Source: Stentor roeselii
Lineage: Eukaryota; Ciliophora; Heterotrichea; Heterotrichida; Stentoridae
NCBI GenBank assembly: GCA_006503475.1
Contig: RSEH01000083.1
Location: 62,001 to 126,000, forward strand
DNA: 64,000 nucleotides
Reading direction: 5' to 3'
This document shows, in pieces, positions 39,722 through 50,081 of this stretch. Numbering within the stretch: position 1 is the stretch's first letter; every line of letters begins with the position of its first letter. A program made the translations under genes and the position numbers. Below the pieces are notes generated by a model, which saw only the letters and a program-made list of their open reading frames with translations, was not told the origin of the DNA and ran no database searches.

Positions 39722-41314
39722 TCAGTCTTTATTTACTGGCTCAATGCTTATACTTCGATCACCTACTTTTGCGATTTCTTCGTAAATCACGGAATCCTCA
39801 TCAGCAGGTCTAACTTCACAAGTAGCTCTTCCTTTCTCATCCAAATTGCAGCACATATTAAAACAATTTTGAAAGCAATTTTTCTCTTCACGTTCATAAC
39901 TAACAAGACTTTCTCCATGCGATACTTTTCCATGTCTACTAAACCTTTCATTAGTAGTTAAATTGAACGCGAAGTTCGTAATTTGAATGAAAACCAACAA
40001 ACTCAGCGGGACTTCAAATAGAAAAGCAGTGAACCCAATGACAACAGCGACAAGTTTAGAAGTTTCAAGTGAAAACGAAATAGTTCCAGGATGATCATTT
40101 TCAGCTCTAATAGTTTCTTCACAAATAAACACTTTAAAAGCAAGAGAAATCCAAGTGGCAACGATAAAAACAAGAAACCATCCCAAATTTTTCCCACCAA
40201 TACAATTATTAACCCAAGGACAATGATGATCATATTTTTCAACACATCGATCACAACACAAGCAATGTCGAGATCGAGCAGGACGATAAATTTTGCAATC
40301 AGGACAAATGAAGTGACTTTCATATTTCTCATAAAGCCTTGCAACACTGACAGGACTAGATTCGATATACCCTGGATTTTTCATACACACGATGATAAAC
40401 AACACAAAAGACAGGACAACAACTGCGAAATAACCCAAACGTGGAAGATGAGAGATATATTGAGACAAACTTCCAACAACCAAGACAGAGCCTCCTCCAT
40501 ACAACAGCAAATAAGTGATAACTGGAAGGTAGTTACTTCGAGGTGGTCTTAAAGGAGCTTTAAACCCGAATTCAGTAAAAATCGAAACAGGTTTCAACAA
40601 TCTCGCAGTTTTTTCATCTCCTTTATCCAAAGCTATATCAACTGGTTTTTTCCCTTTACGGTCTTCAACTGACCTGGAGGCTCCTTTGATCAGCAGAGTT
40701 TTGATTATCTTCGAACACCCAGCAGATGCCGCCAGGTGAAGCGCGGTTTGACCTTCATTATCACCGACGTTCAACAACGACAGGTCCCATCCAAGAAGAA
40801 GTGAAGCGCAAATCTCACTTCCTTGATTCGCTGCCCAATGAAGAGGAGTCCCTCCTTTCAAGTCTTGCACAGTGATACTCACTCCTAAGTCGTAAAAGTA
40901 AGACAAGAGCAAGGCTTGGTTTGATTGAGCAGCGACGTGCATCACTGTCAAACCTTGATTGTTTTTTATGTTTATGTTGCAACCTAACTCTAATAACTTT
41001 TTCGCTATTTTCTATGTAATCGTTACCAACTTTCCTCGGTATGATGCGAAGTGAAGAGCTGTGAATCCGTCGTTGTTGATCTCGTTTACCCAGTCTTGGA
41101 GGAGCGATAACCAAGACTTGTTATTTCGCTTTGTGTAGGTTATTAAAAACTCGAATAGTGAGTAGGATCCTCGAAGACTGGCTGCGTGAAGTGCTGTGTA
41201 ACCTTTGGAGTCTTTGTAGGTGTGAGGTGAAGAATTTTGATGACGGAGGAATTTGTAAATTTCTATTATTTCACTTTTGTATACAAGTTGGATGAAATCC
41301 TGCTCTTCTTGCAT
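39722..41314 (-). CDS. Ankyrin-repeat DHHC palmitoyltransferase (one 15-nt intron)
   Basis: Removing the intron at 41012-41026 joins two frames into 525 residues. Residues ~35-235 hold about five ankyrin repeats (GYTALHAAS, GFTALHFAS, GLTVMHVAA, GGTPLHWAA, GQTALHLAA). Two TM helices (~265-310) precede the zinc-binding cysteine-rich domain, with D357-H-H-C360 as the active site (CPDC, RHCLCC and CPWVNNCIG around it), and two further TMs follow. This is the HIP14/ZDHHC17-type and plant TIP1/yeast Akr1 architecture: S-acylation of cytosolic proteins at Golgi or vesicle membranes. It is the upstream member of a three-gene block that has been duplicated to 43.9-46.4 kb. Confidence 0.92.
41012..41026 (-). 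other. 15-nt intron in the ankyrin-DHHC gene
   Basis: Sense GTAACGATTACATAG, in-frame TAG, A at position 10. Splicing restores an ankyrin repeat (ASYRGKL joined to KIAKKLLELG). Confidence 0.95.
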
Positions 41315-41477
41315 TTTTAATTAGATTATCACACTCTTGCATATTAATCCTAAATTTAAAAGTTTCAGCATGGGCCATTTTATAGTCCTTCCTCAGAAGT
41401 TTCAAGAATAATTGACAAAAACTGAATGAATCAAATATTTCTAAATAATTAATATGTAAGAAAGATAGTAATTGCAA

Positions 41478-42094
41478 TACTGAGATTTCTCTTTTCTCAT
41501 CTATCCAGCTGTGTTCTATAGAATTTTTTGTAATTCCTGCTGCTCCTTCTGCAGTTCTCTATATCGAAATCAAATTAATAGGTGAAGAAATCTCTAGCCT
41601 AGAATCTTTATAATCTAAATGATTCACTCCTTTACTCATTGCATCTCTTGGTATACTAATTAATATTCAAGCCAATAAACTAATAAATTTTACACCTCTT
41701 ATTAAATTTTAGGATATATGTTTGGAATATGAAAGTATAAAAATTGAAAAATTTCTAAATATCATTAAATGTTAGTCTGATTCTAAAAAACTCTCTAAAC
41801 CAGCTGTTGGAGATTTCTCAAAAGATAATTACTTCTTCAAAATGTTTTATTAACTTTTCTAATCTATTGATCAATTTGGTTTCTTTGCTCCTTCAATATT
41901 ATTATGGACATTTATGCTCTTTTTTAAATATTGCATAATTTGTCTTCATTTGTGATGTTTTGAATTTATTGATGAAGATTATTATTTCTAGATTAATTAT
42001 TATGAAATATTTTATAAAAAATTCAATTATTTATAAATTCAGACCTTATAATAGTGCTTATTATATTCTTATATCGCCTATTTTTCAAAGAACT
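41478..42094. other. Spacer with a possible coiled-coil gene remnant
   Basis: AT-rich apart from ~41500-41590. There the minus strand can encode RYRELQKEQQELQKIL, then stops. This may be a scrap of a coiled-coil gene or chance; no parent was identified. Confidence 0.3.
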
Positions 42095-42520
42095 ATAAAA
42101 CTTTTAATGAAGGATTTGCGATTTTAATATTGCTCTCAAATAATAGACAGCCACATGAATAATAATCGCATTTCCCAAAAGTGATTTTCAGGTTTACTCC
42201 CTTCAAATTTAGTTTCCAAGCGAAAAACCAATACATCATTAAGATTTTTCCATGACTCTCGCTTTCATAGAGTATCAAAAATTACCTTCACATCGGCTAA
42301 AGACTAGTAAAAGTTTATGTAAAACATCATTGAATGAAAATTTTGACTTTAGGTGAGATATCACGAAGAAAACGTTTTTAATGAATTATTTTCTTATTTT
42401 TTCATATTTTAATAGCTTTTGCTAATGAGTCAAGATTGAATTAAGACTTAATAGAGTTCAAGATGCTTAAATAAAAAATTAATATAGGATTTATGGAATT
42501 AAAAATTAATTGTTTGCAAG
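42095..42520 (-). pseudogene. Fossil of a Kelch-repeat gene related to the gene at 47280
   Basis: Read on the minus strand, the DNA aligns with the Kelch gene in order. ~42440-42400 matches its ADSRAKSS region (GACTCATTAGCAAAAGCT). ~42335-42290 matches GHSMVSYKNLLLVFGGCEGG (TTACTAGTCTTTAGCCGATG). It then jumps to ESYGKTLNDVWVFCLETKTW at ~42265-42200 (AGTCATGGAAAAATCTTAAT). The repeats in between are missing, so a large internal deletion has occurred, and the frame is broken throughout. It lies in the opposite orientation to the intact gene. Confidence 0.75.
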
Positions 42521-43899
42521 TGGTTAACTTCTGCTTCAGGTTCCTTAGTCCCTTCAAAAAAAATTAATAAAATATTGAAAATTTAATAAAATAGTTAGAA
42601 AATTATTGATATGAAAAGAATATAGTAAAGATCATTTTCATTACAATATCGGTGACTTTTAATTAATAAAATTATTTTGAATTAATTTGGGTTCACATTT
42701 TACTAGTCAAAAGTTCTCAATCATTTTGTAAAGCCAGCAATTTTATATTAATAATCCTATAATAGATCTTAAATTAACTTGCATATAAAAGATCTCTATC
42801 ATTTTAAGTTAATAACCTCAAATAGCATGATATATATTTTCAATATGATCATTATAGATTTGTTTTACAATTAGTAATTTGCGAGCATCAATACCATGAT
42901 ATTTACCACCTTCAATAAACAATATATCCATCTTTACAAGTTATATTCGTTATGCATTAATTTATCTCTTCTGGTCGATATATGAACTTATTAAGAACTA
43001 AAATCTCCAAAAAAAGGATCTCTTTTCTTTCATAGACACTTCAAAAGAAAAAATTTATTATCAGTATTAAAGTTTTACTTTTGAATAGTTAACTATAAGT
43101 TCACTCTTTAAATTATCAATATCCTTTAAAATTTAAAAATAAAACCCCAATATCTTTGAACTATACACTGTGATTATTCAAATTACTGAATAGTTTATAT
43201 TTATTTTCATCTAAAAGAAAATAATATAAAATCATTCGCTATCATTTTAATTCTAATAAAGTCTGATTTATAGGGTAAGATAAGGTTGTATAATAGTTGA
43301 TATACCTTATAATGAATTATGCTAAATCATTCACAACAAAATATTTAAGTTATCACCAATTATCATGGTACTTAATTCTATAAATTTTTTTTTCATATCA
43401 GATTTAATTACTTCAGACAATCTTATTGCATTTCAGTTGATATTTGTTCAGATATTACAGTGTCAATCTTCTAAATAATTTATCAAGTAAAACCATTTTA
43501 AATCCAAAAGTGATAATTTTTTTAATTTTAGGTTTGATCTCTTTTAATAGAATAGTAAGGTAGATAGATCGGCTTTGTTTTGTTTAGCTACTATTTATAT
43601 TTTATATATGTTTTGTAATTATTAGATTTAATACTATCATCATTTCTCTATATTGATTCCATCTAAGTCATAAATACTTGACTAATGTATTCATGTTAGA
43701 ACCGAATATTGGTATACTAAAAGTATTTATGATTTGCCTAGCTGAAATTGTTTTCATTGAGATATAAAACAACAAAAAATTAAAAATATTTTTAATAATA
43801 GTTTAGATAATTTAACCCAAACTAGTTTAAATAAATGACGATTACATATATAACTGTGAATATCTTTAAGTTGAAACAAATGATGATTTTATATAAATT
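42521..43899. other. AT-rich gene desert between the two duplicated blocks
   Basis: About 1.4 kb, extremely AT-rich and stop-dense in all frames. I see no gene, RNA or clear repeat in it; further fossils too decayed to read by eye are possible. Confidence 0.5.
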
Positions 43900-44355
43900 T
43901 TAACTATCAACCAATATAGAATAATCAAAAGTTCTAGGTTTCAGCAATTTTCTGTACAAAACCCCAAAAAAAAAAGTAATAACCATAAAAACCGAAAAAC
44001 ATAGCAAGCTATACTTGACAGCATTAGCATTTGAAATTCCTAATTTATTCGAAAGTGACGAGTAGCTAAAAATCGCGATAGAAAAAAAAATCATTGAAAC
44101 AGAAATTAACAACAAGTATAAACAGTAAAAATTCATACCTTTAATCGAGTACCTACTCCTATGCCCAATAAAGGCGACGATAATCGTAGCAAGTCCAATC
44201 CCAATAAAACTTCCGTTATACCAGCTAAAGGACTGGTACATACCCGACAAATAAATACCAGTGATTATCGTTCCTAGTCCTACTGGGATAAGAAAAAGAT
44301 TAAGGAACTTGAATAGAAAGCTCAAGCGGCTGCTGTTTTGAACAAGTTCATCCAT
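43900..44355 (-). CDS. Small four-TM membrane protein, copy B (shortened tail)
   Basis: A 151-residue paralogue of the 38637 gene, still open over all four helices (for example LNLFLIPVGLGTIITGIYLS and SYSSLSNKLG). The last ~25 basic residues of copy A are replaced by a short unrelated end (SILVDS) and an early stop. Its two neighbours in the duplicated block are broken, so this frame may be surviving under selection or may simply not have broken yet. Base substitutions are scattered. Confidence 0.6.
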   Translation of the reverse strand: MDELVQNSSRLSFLFKFLNLFLIPVGLGTIITGIYLSGMYQSFSWYNGSFIGIGLATIIVAFIGHRSRYSIKGMNFYCLYLLLISVSMIFFSIAIFSYSSLSNKLGISNANAVKYSLLCFSVFMVITFFFGVLYRKLLKPRTFDYSILVDS

Positions 44356-44379
44356 TTTTACTACAAGATTAGATCCTAC

Positions 44380-44700
44380 ATCATCATGTCCGAGACTTTG
44401 GAGAAATTATCAACTCCTAGGATGAACTTTCTATTGACTCTAGAGATAATTTTTAGTCATCTACTCGCTTTGGATTAAAGTAACTGATAAACGTCGACCT
44501 TTATTTACTTAGTATTGAAAGCAGAAGGTTTTGATGGGTATCTTGTGTTCGAAAGCTTTCTGATAAATCTAAGATGATAGTCACTTGGGTTATTTTAAGG
44601 AATTTACTGAGGTTCTAAAAGTTCGCAAGTCGAGGCACTGGAAATGGAGAAGTCTGAAAGCGCATAAAAAAATATTAGAGCCGAAAGGATTTATAATTAT
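44380..44700 (-). pseudogene. Decayed copy of the nucleoplasmin-like gene
   Basis: The DNA aligns with 39200-39600: GGAGAAATTATCAACTC near 44400, GTAACTGATAAACGTC near 44485, GCAAGTCGAGGCACTGGAAA near 44625, and the 5' flank up to ~44740. Several indels break the frame, so no NPL protein is encoded. Confidence 0.8.
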
Positions 44701-44819
44701 TAAAGAAAGGGTAAAATTTATGAGCTAGATATAAAATATTAGCTTTAATTGAATTTAGAGTTTTATTCACTTCATATTAATAGTTTTTTGAATATCAAAT
44801 GCAGGTTTTTTTAATAAAA

Positions 44820-46302
44820 ATATTCAATCTTCAACTCTAATTAAATGCTTACACTTTGATCACTTAAATTTACGAGATTTTAGTAAATCATGAAATCCTT
44901 GTCTGTAAAGTGATATATGATCCAATTCCATTTAAATTATGAAAACATTTCAACACATATTAACACAATTTTGAAAGTAATTCTTATTCAAGTTCAAACA
45001 AACAAAATTTTCTCTATGACAGACCTTTACATACCTATTTAACCTTTTATTATTATTTAAAAAGATTACTATATTATAATTTAATGAACCAGCAAACTCT
45101 AAGGCACCACGAATTTGGAAGCTTCAATTGAAAATATCTTTAGTATTAATAATTCCAGTAAGTTTTCTTAAAAAACTCAAACTTTAAAAGCAAGTGAAAT
45201 CCAGTTGGTAATAGGAAAATAAGAAGCAATCCAACTATTTCACGCTATACATTTGTTCACTGAATGACAGAGATATTCTCCTTTTTCAAACACTGCTAAA
45301 ACACACTTTATCATCAACTTCAAGCCGATACTTTTAAAATCATAAGAAACAAAGTATCTTAAATACTTTCCATAAATCCTGTTAACCCCAACAGGATTTA
45401 TTTCAATAACCCTAAATTGTTCATACACCTGATGATAAACAACAAAAAATCCAGCTAAACAACTGCGAAATAAGCCAGTCGCTTCAAATGAGAGATATTT
45501 AAAGACAAGCCTTGCGACGACGAATACAGAGCCACCAACATACACCAGTGAATAGTGAAGACTATCAGGTACTTAATTTCAGGCGGTCTCAAATCAGCTT
45601 CAAGCCCTTATTCCTTAAAATCAAGAAAGTCTTCAACAGTCTGACAGTCATTTCATCCCCTTTATCCAGATAAAAATCATCTTCCCTTCTTCCACTGACA
45701 TGGAGACTCCTTTGATCAGAAGAGTTTTGATATCTTCAAACATCAAACGATGGGCAAATCCAAAGCGGTTGTCCTTCATTATCAGCAACGTCCAACAACG
45801 ACAGGTCCCTAGTACAGATCTCACTTACTTTATTTCTAGCAAATGTAGAGGAGTGACTTCTTTAGATTTTGCAAAGTTATATTCACTTCTAAGGAGTTAA
45901 AGTTATATAGAGCAATGATTAGTTTGAGTGTGCAACGTGCGTCACTGCCAAGCAATTGTATTCTTGCTTTTTATGTTGCAGACAAGCTGTAAGAATTTTT
46001 TTGATATTTTCTTTGTAGGAAATAATACTTACAACTGCACGATGAGATGTGAAGGGCTGTGAATTTGTCGAGGTTTTTTGTTTACAGTATTGGATTAAGG
46101 ACAGCCAAGACTTGTTATTACATCGGGTGTATTTTATTAAGCATCAGAATTGTGATGGAAACTTGAAATCTTGATGTGTTTAGAATCTTATCGCCTTTTG
46201 AGTCGTTGTAGGTGTTAGGCGAAGAACTTTACTGACTGAGGAATTGAAAATTCTATTATCTCGCTTTTGTATAAGTTGTATTAAATCCTGTTGTACTTGC
46301 AT
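44820..46302 (-). pseudogene. Decayed copy of the ankyrin-DHHC gene
   Basis: It lies in the same order and orientation as the parent at 39722-41314. The start near 46302 reads MQVQQDLIQLIQK (parent MQEEQDFIQLVYK). Ankyrin remnants lie at 45690-46100. ~45545-45240 keeps the first TM pair (MYVGGSVFVVARL) and part of the region before the active site (GKYLRYFVSYDFK), but the DHHC cysteine-rich core is unrecognisable. Many stops and indels; a dead copy. Confidence 0.8.
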
Positions 46303-46431
46303 TTTTAATAAATTATCACACTTTTGCATATTAGACCTGAATTTTATAGTTTCAGAATGGTTCATATATTCCCATTCTTCCTCAGTCAATTTAAGGATAA
46401 TTCTCGAAAAACTAAATGTAAAGAATACCAC

Positions 46432-47014
46432 AGAATTAACTGAAGTAGTGGCTAGGATTGAGTGATAATAGTGAATAGATTATCTTGAATACAATATATA
46501 ACAAAACTGCCTTATTTTGAACTAGATGAATGAAAGATCTCTTCGTAAAATCAAAATATTTAAATCGTTAACCACTCAGCCCAAACTATTAAAAAATCCA
46601 TGATTTAATCAAAAATCCAACAAATTCTCAAAGCAATAATCAAATGAAAAGATCCTAGAAATTAATTAAAAACCCAAGCTATAAATCTAAATCAATCCAC
46701 TTAAAACTAAAAAAATTCAGTTTTTACATCACTCCAACCTTTAAATTCCTCCCAATAACTACCCTGAATGCAATCAGTCTACTCAAGATCTTTTCCATTA
46801 GCATCTATAAAACACATCTAAATCTTATCCCCATAAACTCTTTAAACGTTTCACAAAACCTTAAGAAAATCGATCCTAACCCATATCAATCAAATCCTCT
46901 AAAAAAATACCCATCACATGTAATTCATGTCTAAATTTCCAGAAAACCTTAAAACTTTCATCACCTATTCAAAAATTTTTTTCCCAGTCTAAAAAGCCAT
47001 ATACATGTAAAAAT
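46432..47014. promoter_or_regulatory. G-poor, C/A-rich 5' flank upstream of the Kelch gene
   Basis: From about 46560 to 47010 the plus strand is A/C/T-rich with very little G (runs such as CCAACCTTTAAATTCCTCCC), the skew found upstream of other plus-strand genes here. No supported gene. Confidence 0.4.
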
Positions 47015-47227
47015 TTAAAGTCCATCTTCAAAGAAATCCTGTAAATCTCTCAACCAAGTAAAAACCATAAAAAAATAACACCATATTGACGATCCCCACA
47101 CAAATCGCAACCGTAAAACCACCTCATCCGGCAGTCTCAACCACTGAAAATTTTCCCTTTCACACCAGTTAGCGACTACTGCCTCACAAGTCTCTCTTGA
47201 GCAGCTAGTTTTCCTTTTCCGATCCAA
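47015..47227 (-). CDS. Doubtful small ORF divergent to the Kelch gene
   Basis: A minus-strand ORF of ~70 codons with a Cys/Trp-rich, partly hydrophobic product (FVWGSSIWCYFFMVFTWL could be one TM helix). The listed first codon is TTG, and there is no in-frame ATG before a stop upstream. No 15-nt intron could be found to supply a start. It may be chance within a G-poor promoter region. Low confidence. Confidence 0.2.
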   Translation of the reverse strand: MDRKRKTSCSRETCEAVVANWCERENFQWLRLPDEVVLRLRFVWGSSIWCYFFMVFTWLRDLQDFFEDGL

Positions 47228-47279
47228 GGTACTTTAAACCTTGCATTGAAATGTCCTTCCCATCCATTCAAATAAAAAT

Positions 47280-49655
47280 ATGTCTGACAACAATCTCTTA
47301 AACAAGAAGTCAGCTGTTTCTTTATCCTCATCAGAACGTTCAAAAGTATTAGAAAGGCAGTTCAAGTCTCTATTAAAAGACTTACTAACTCAAAAGTGCA
47401 AATTGAGAGATCTTTATATGCCACTCCAAATCTCATCCAGTCGTTCTCAGAACACGACTTACACAGATGAATACTGGGAATGCAAGTGGATCACTTCTCC
47501 AATCATTGGTAAAAAACATTTAGTCAGCAGTAGAAACTTGTCTCGATGGGGTGCTTCAGCTGCCTGCATCGACAAAAGACTTTACATATTCGGAGGCCGG
47601 GGAGCAGACTCACGAGCGAAAAGCTCTCTTCACATGATGGAATTAGAAAATAATTCAGTTACAGCCCTTCGCTGGTTAAACCTCTCTTCAGGTCGAGAAG
47701 GCCATTCGATGGTCTCTTACAAGAACCTCTTACTAGTCTTCGGCGGATGCGAAGGCGGTAAAGACGACGATGAAAGTTTTGATGACGTGTTAATTATTGA
47801 CGTTGAAGGCAAAACTGCCAGCAAAGCCGTAGTTTCTGGTAAAAAGCCGAAAGGTCGAGAAGGTCACAGTGCAGGAGTGATTGAAAATCTGATGATCATC
47901 TATGGAGGCAAAGGACAGGGAAGCTTGTTTGAGGATATTTATGCTCTCAATCTGCAGACTTTTGAATGGAAAGAACTGGAACAACACGGTAACTTGCCAG
48001 GACCACGGGAAAGTATGAGTTCTGCAGTGATTTCTAATGTTTTGTATGTCTTCGGAGGCAATGTATGCACTCAAAGTGAAGAAGATGACGAGTATACCAA
48101 CGATCTTTACTCGATTTCAGTTAAAAATTCTTCAGCTCTTTGTAAAAAAATCGCTTGTTCTGGGAACTTGCCTCCGAAAAGATTAAGTCATTCGATGTCT
48201 AATTTGAATAATCACTTCTTGATACTATGTGGAGGTGAAAGCTATGGAAAAACTCTCAATGATGTCTGGGTTTTTTGCTTGGAGACGAAAACTTGGAAGG
48301 AAATTCAACCGGCTAATCAACTTCGGGGGAGAATGACTCATATTTGCTATTCTTATAAGGATTGTCTTGTGGTTTTTGGAGGAATGACTCATGAAAAGGC
48401 TGTGCTTAATGAACTTGCACTGTTGAATTTTGGAAAGAATAAGAAGCAAAGTAATGGCAATGAAAATACCAGGCAAACGAATTTAGTCAGTAATTCTGAG
48501 AAGTCTAGGTCGAATTCTATCTCTGTGCAGAGACCTGTGTCTCAGTTTGTTTGCTATGAGTGTGGTCATGACTCGAGTAATTGTGACTTTTTTGAGAGGT
48601 ATCCTGAAATTGGTAATCCTTGTCTTAACTTCTTTACTAGAGTTCAAGTCCCTTCATTCACAATGCGAGTTCTTTGTAACTCATTCCAAGACAAATGGAG
48701 TGCCTTACTAAGAGTCTGCGAGCTTCTGGGTTCCCACTCAGTATCAATAAACGTAACAGGTGAAAGTGAACTACTCGGTAACACCTTCTGCAAATTTAAA
48801 GCACCAAACATAGCAATCGACCTCTCCAACCTTCCAATAGACGACAACGACGAGTCAATCGAGCAACGAATGATTCTCCTAACAGGCTGGAAAAGTAATT
48901 CTCCATCAAAAGCCCTAATTCTAGAGATCTACTCTAAAATCGAACTATCTCCAGGAGACCTCAGCAGAAACTGTTCAGGATATTCAAATAAGAACTTTTC
49001 ACCTGCTCTGTTGAAGTTATCAGAAATCGGACTAATCATATCGAAAGGCGAAGAATTTGTGTCCATTTGTTTGATTCACCAAAGCGACTTTTACATACCG
49101 ATGTACTTCGTGGTCTTCAACTGTGACCGACTTCCAATTTTTCCTCATAAAGAAGTTTTTCATGCGAACTTGTCGAATATTTTCAGTCATTCACATCTGA
49201 AGGACTTGAATGATGTTTTTTTCAGGCCGAATGGAACTTTTCTTTATGTTTATGGCTTGGGACTTGAAGTCACTAATTCGGATATTCTTAGTGATGGACT
49301 TAGTTTAAGGGCTTTGTTGGAAAAGGACAGAAGGATGAAGTACTCGTTGTTTGGAGCTGAAGTCAATTTTTTGGAGAATAAGAAAATTGTCATGCAGGAT
49401 AATGTTCATTTTACTTGTAGTAGGACTGAATCTGAAGCGTTCGCTTTGCTGGTTTACTTTAAAAAGAAGGTTATTTATTGGGAGTTTAAGAAAAATGATG
49501 GCAGAAAAAGGGTCAGGGAAGAGTGTCTGGAAATCGAGGTTAAGGATAAAAGTTTGATTAATCAGATGACTGGACATTTGGAATGGAATCAGAAGAGCTT
49601 CAATATTCTGCATGATGTTGCAGGTGGGAGTAGAAAAAAACAAATTGATGAATAG
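47280..49655 (+). CDS. Kelch-repeat protein
   Basis: A 791-residue protein. Residues ~75-385 contain six Kelch units with the GG / Y / W pattern (LYIFGGRG, LLLVFGGCEGG, LMIIYGGKG, LYVFGGN, FLILCGGES, LVVFGGMT), enough for a beta-propeller. A disordered Ser/Asn-rich linker (~388-418) follows, then a Cys-containing segment (CYECGHDSSNC) and a ~350-residue C-terminal region without recognised domains. Probably a scaffold or adaptor; no BTB domain. A fossil of a related gene lies inverted at 42.1-42.5 kb. Confidence 0.85.
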   Translation: MSDNNLLNKKSAVSLSSSERSKVLERQFKSLLKDLLTQKCKLRDLYMPLQISSSRSQNTTYTDEYWECKWITSPIIGKKHLVSSRNLSRWGASAACIDKRLYIFGGRGADSRAKSSLHMMELENNSVTALRWLNLSSGREGHSMVSYKNLLLVFGGCEGGKDDDESFDDVLIIDVEGKTASKAVVSGKKPKGREGHSAGVIENLMIIYGGKGQGSLFEDIYALNLQTFEWKELEQHGNLPGPRESMSSAVISNVLYVFGGNVCTQSEEDDEYTNDLYSISVKNSSALCKKIACSGNLPPKRLSHSMSNLNNHFLILCGGESYGKTLNDVWVFCLETKTWKEIQPANQLRGRMTHICYSYKDCLVVFGGMTHEKAVLNELALLNFGKNKKQSNGNENTRQTNLVSNSEKSRSNSISVQRPVSQFVCYECGHDSSNCDFFERYPEIGNPCLNFFTRVQVPSFTMRVLCNSFQDKWSALLRVCELLGSHSVSINVTGESELLGNTFCKFKAPNIAIDLSNLPIDDNDESIEQRMILLTGWKSNSPSKALILEIYSKIELSPGDLSRNCSGYSNKNFSPALLKLSEIGLIISKGEEFVSICLIHQSDFYIPMYFVVFNCDRLPIFPHKEVFHANLSNIFSHSHLKDLNDVFFRPNGTFLYVYGLGLEVTNSDILSDGLSLRALLEKDRRMKYSLFGAEVNFLENKKIVMQDNVHFTCSRTESEAFALLVYFKKKVIYWEFKKNDGRKRVREECLEIEVKDKSLINQMTGHLEWNQKSFNILHDVAGGSRKKQIDE

Positions 49656-50081
49656 ATTAGAGAAGATAATAAAATAAGTTGGAGGATTAAGTGTGTGTTT
49701 TAGATACAGTTTGCAGTGTCTTAGAGCATTCTAATCAAAAAATCAACCAAAATCTCTCAAGCTAATAATATTCTTATTTTCAATCCTACAAACCAACTTT
49801 CACATTATTAAAAAACAAAACTCCAAATTCAAATAAAAATAATCTCCCATCACACAAATAAATGAAATCCCAAATCTCCTCACTTTCCACCAACCACTCT
49901 AAAATTTCCATCATCACCCTAAAAAAAACTCCCTAAAAAACCAAACCCAAATAATTCAATCACATCCAAGCCCTTCTCTTTAACCCCCCACAAAAATCCT
50001 ACTTTCTTTCCCCCTACTTTCCCTTCCCTCCCTCCAAATCTCTCCAACCCATCAGTAGAAAATAATCATTCTAATAAAACA
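49656..50081. promoter_or_regulatory. Pyrimidine/A-rich G-poor 5' flank of the FYVE-kinase gene
   Basis: From ~49740 to 50050 the plus strand has almost no G and many C runs (CCCTAAAAAAAACTCCC, CTTTAACCCCCCAC, TTCCCTTCCCTCCCTCC). This is the most extreme case of the upstream strand skew in this window and is probably the promoter or 5' flank of the downstream gene. Confidence 0.45.

Noticed and set aside
42093-42278. 61-codon ORF in the AT-rich spacer as a small gene
   Set aside because: Its DNA matches a repeat of the Kelch gene in a broken frame; it is a fossil fragment.
45240-45545. 101-codon ORF as an independent gene
   Set aside because: It aligns with the TM and pre-DHHC region of the ankyrin-DHHC gene and is part of its decayed duplicate.
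49920-49960. CCCTAAAA-like words as an internal telomere or chromosome break site
   Set aside because: They are few and irregular, not arrayed, and fit the general C/A-rich 5' flank pattern of genes here.
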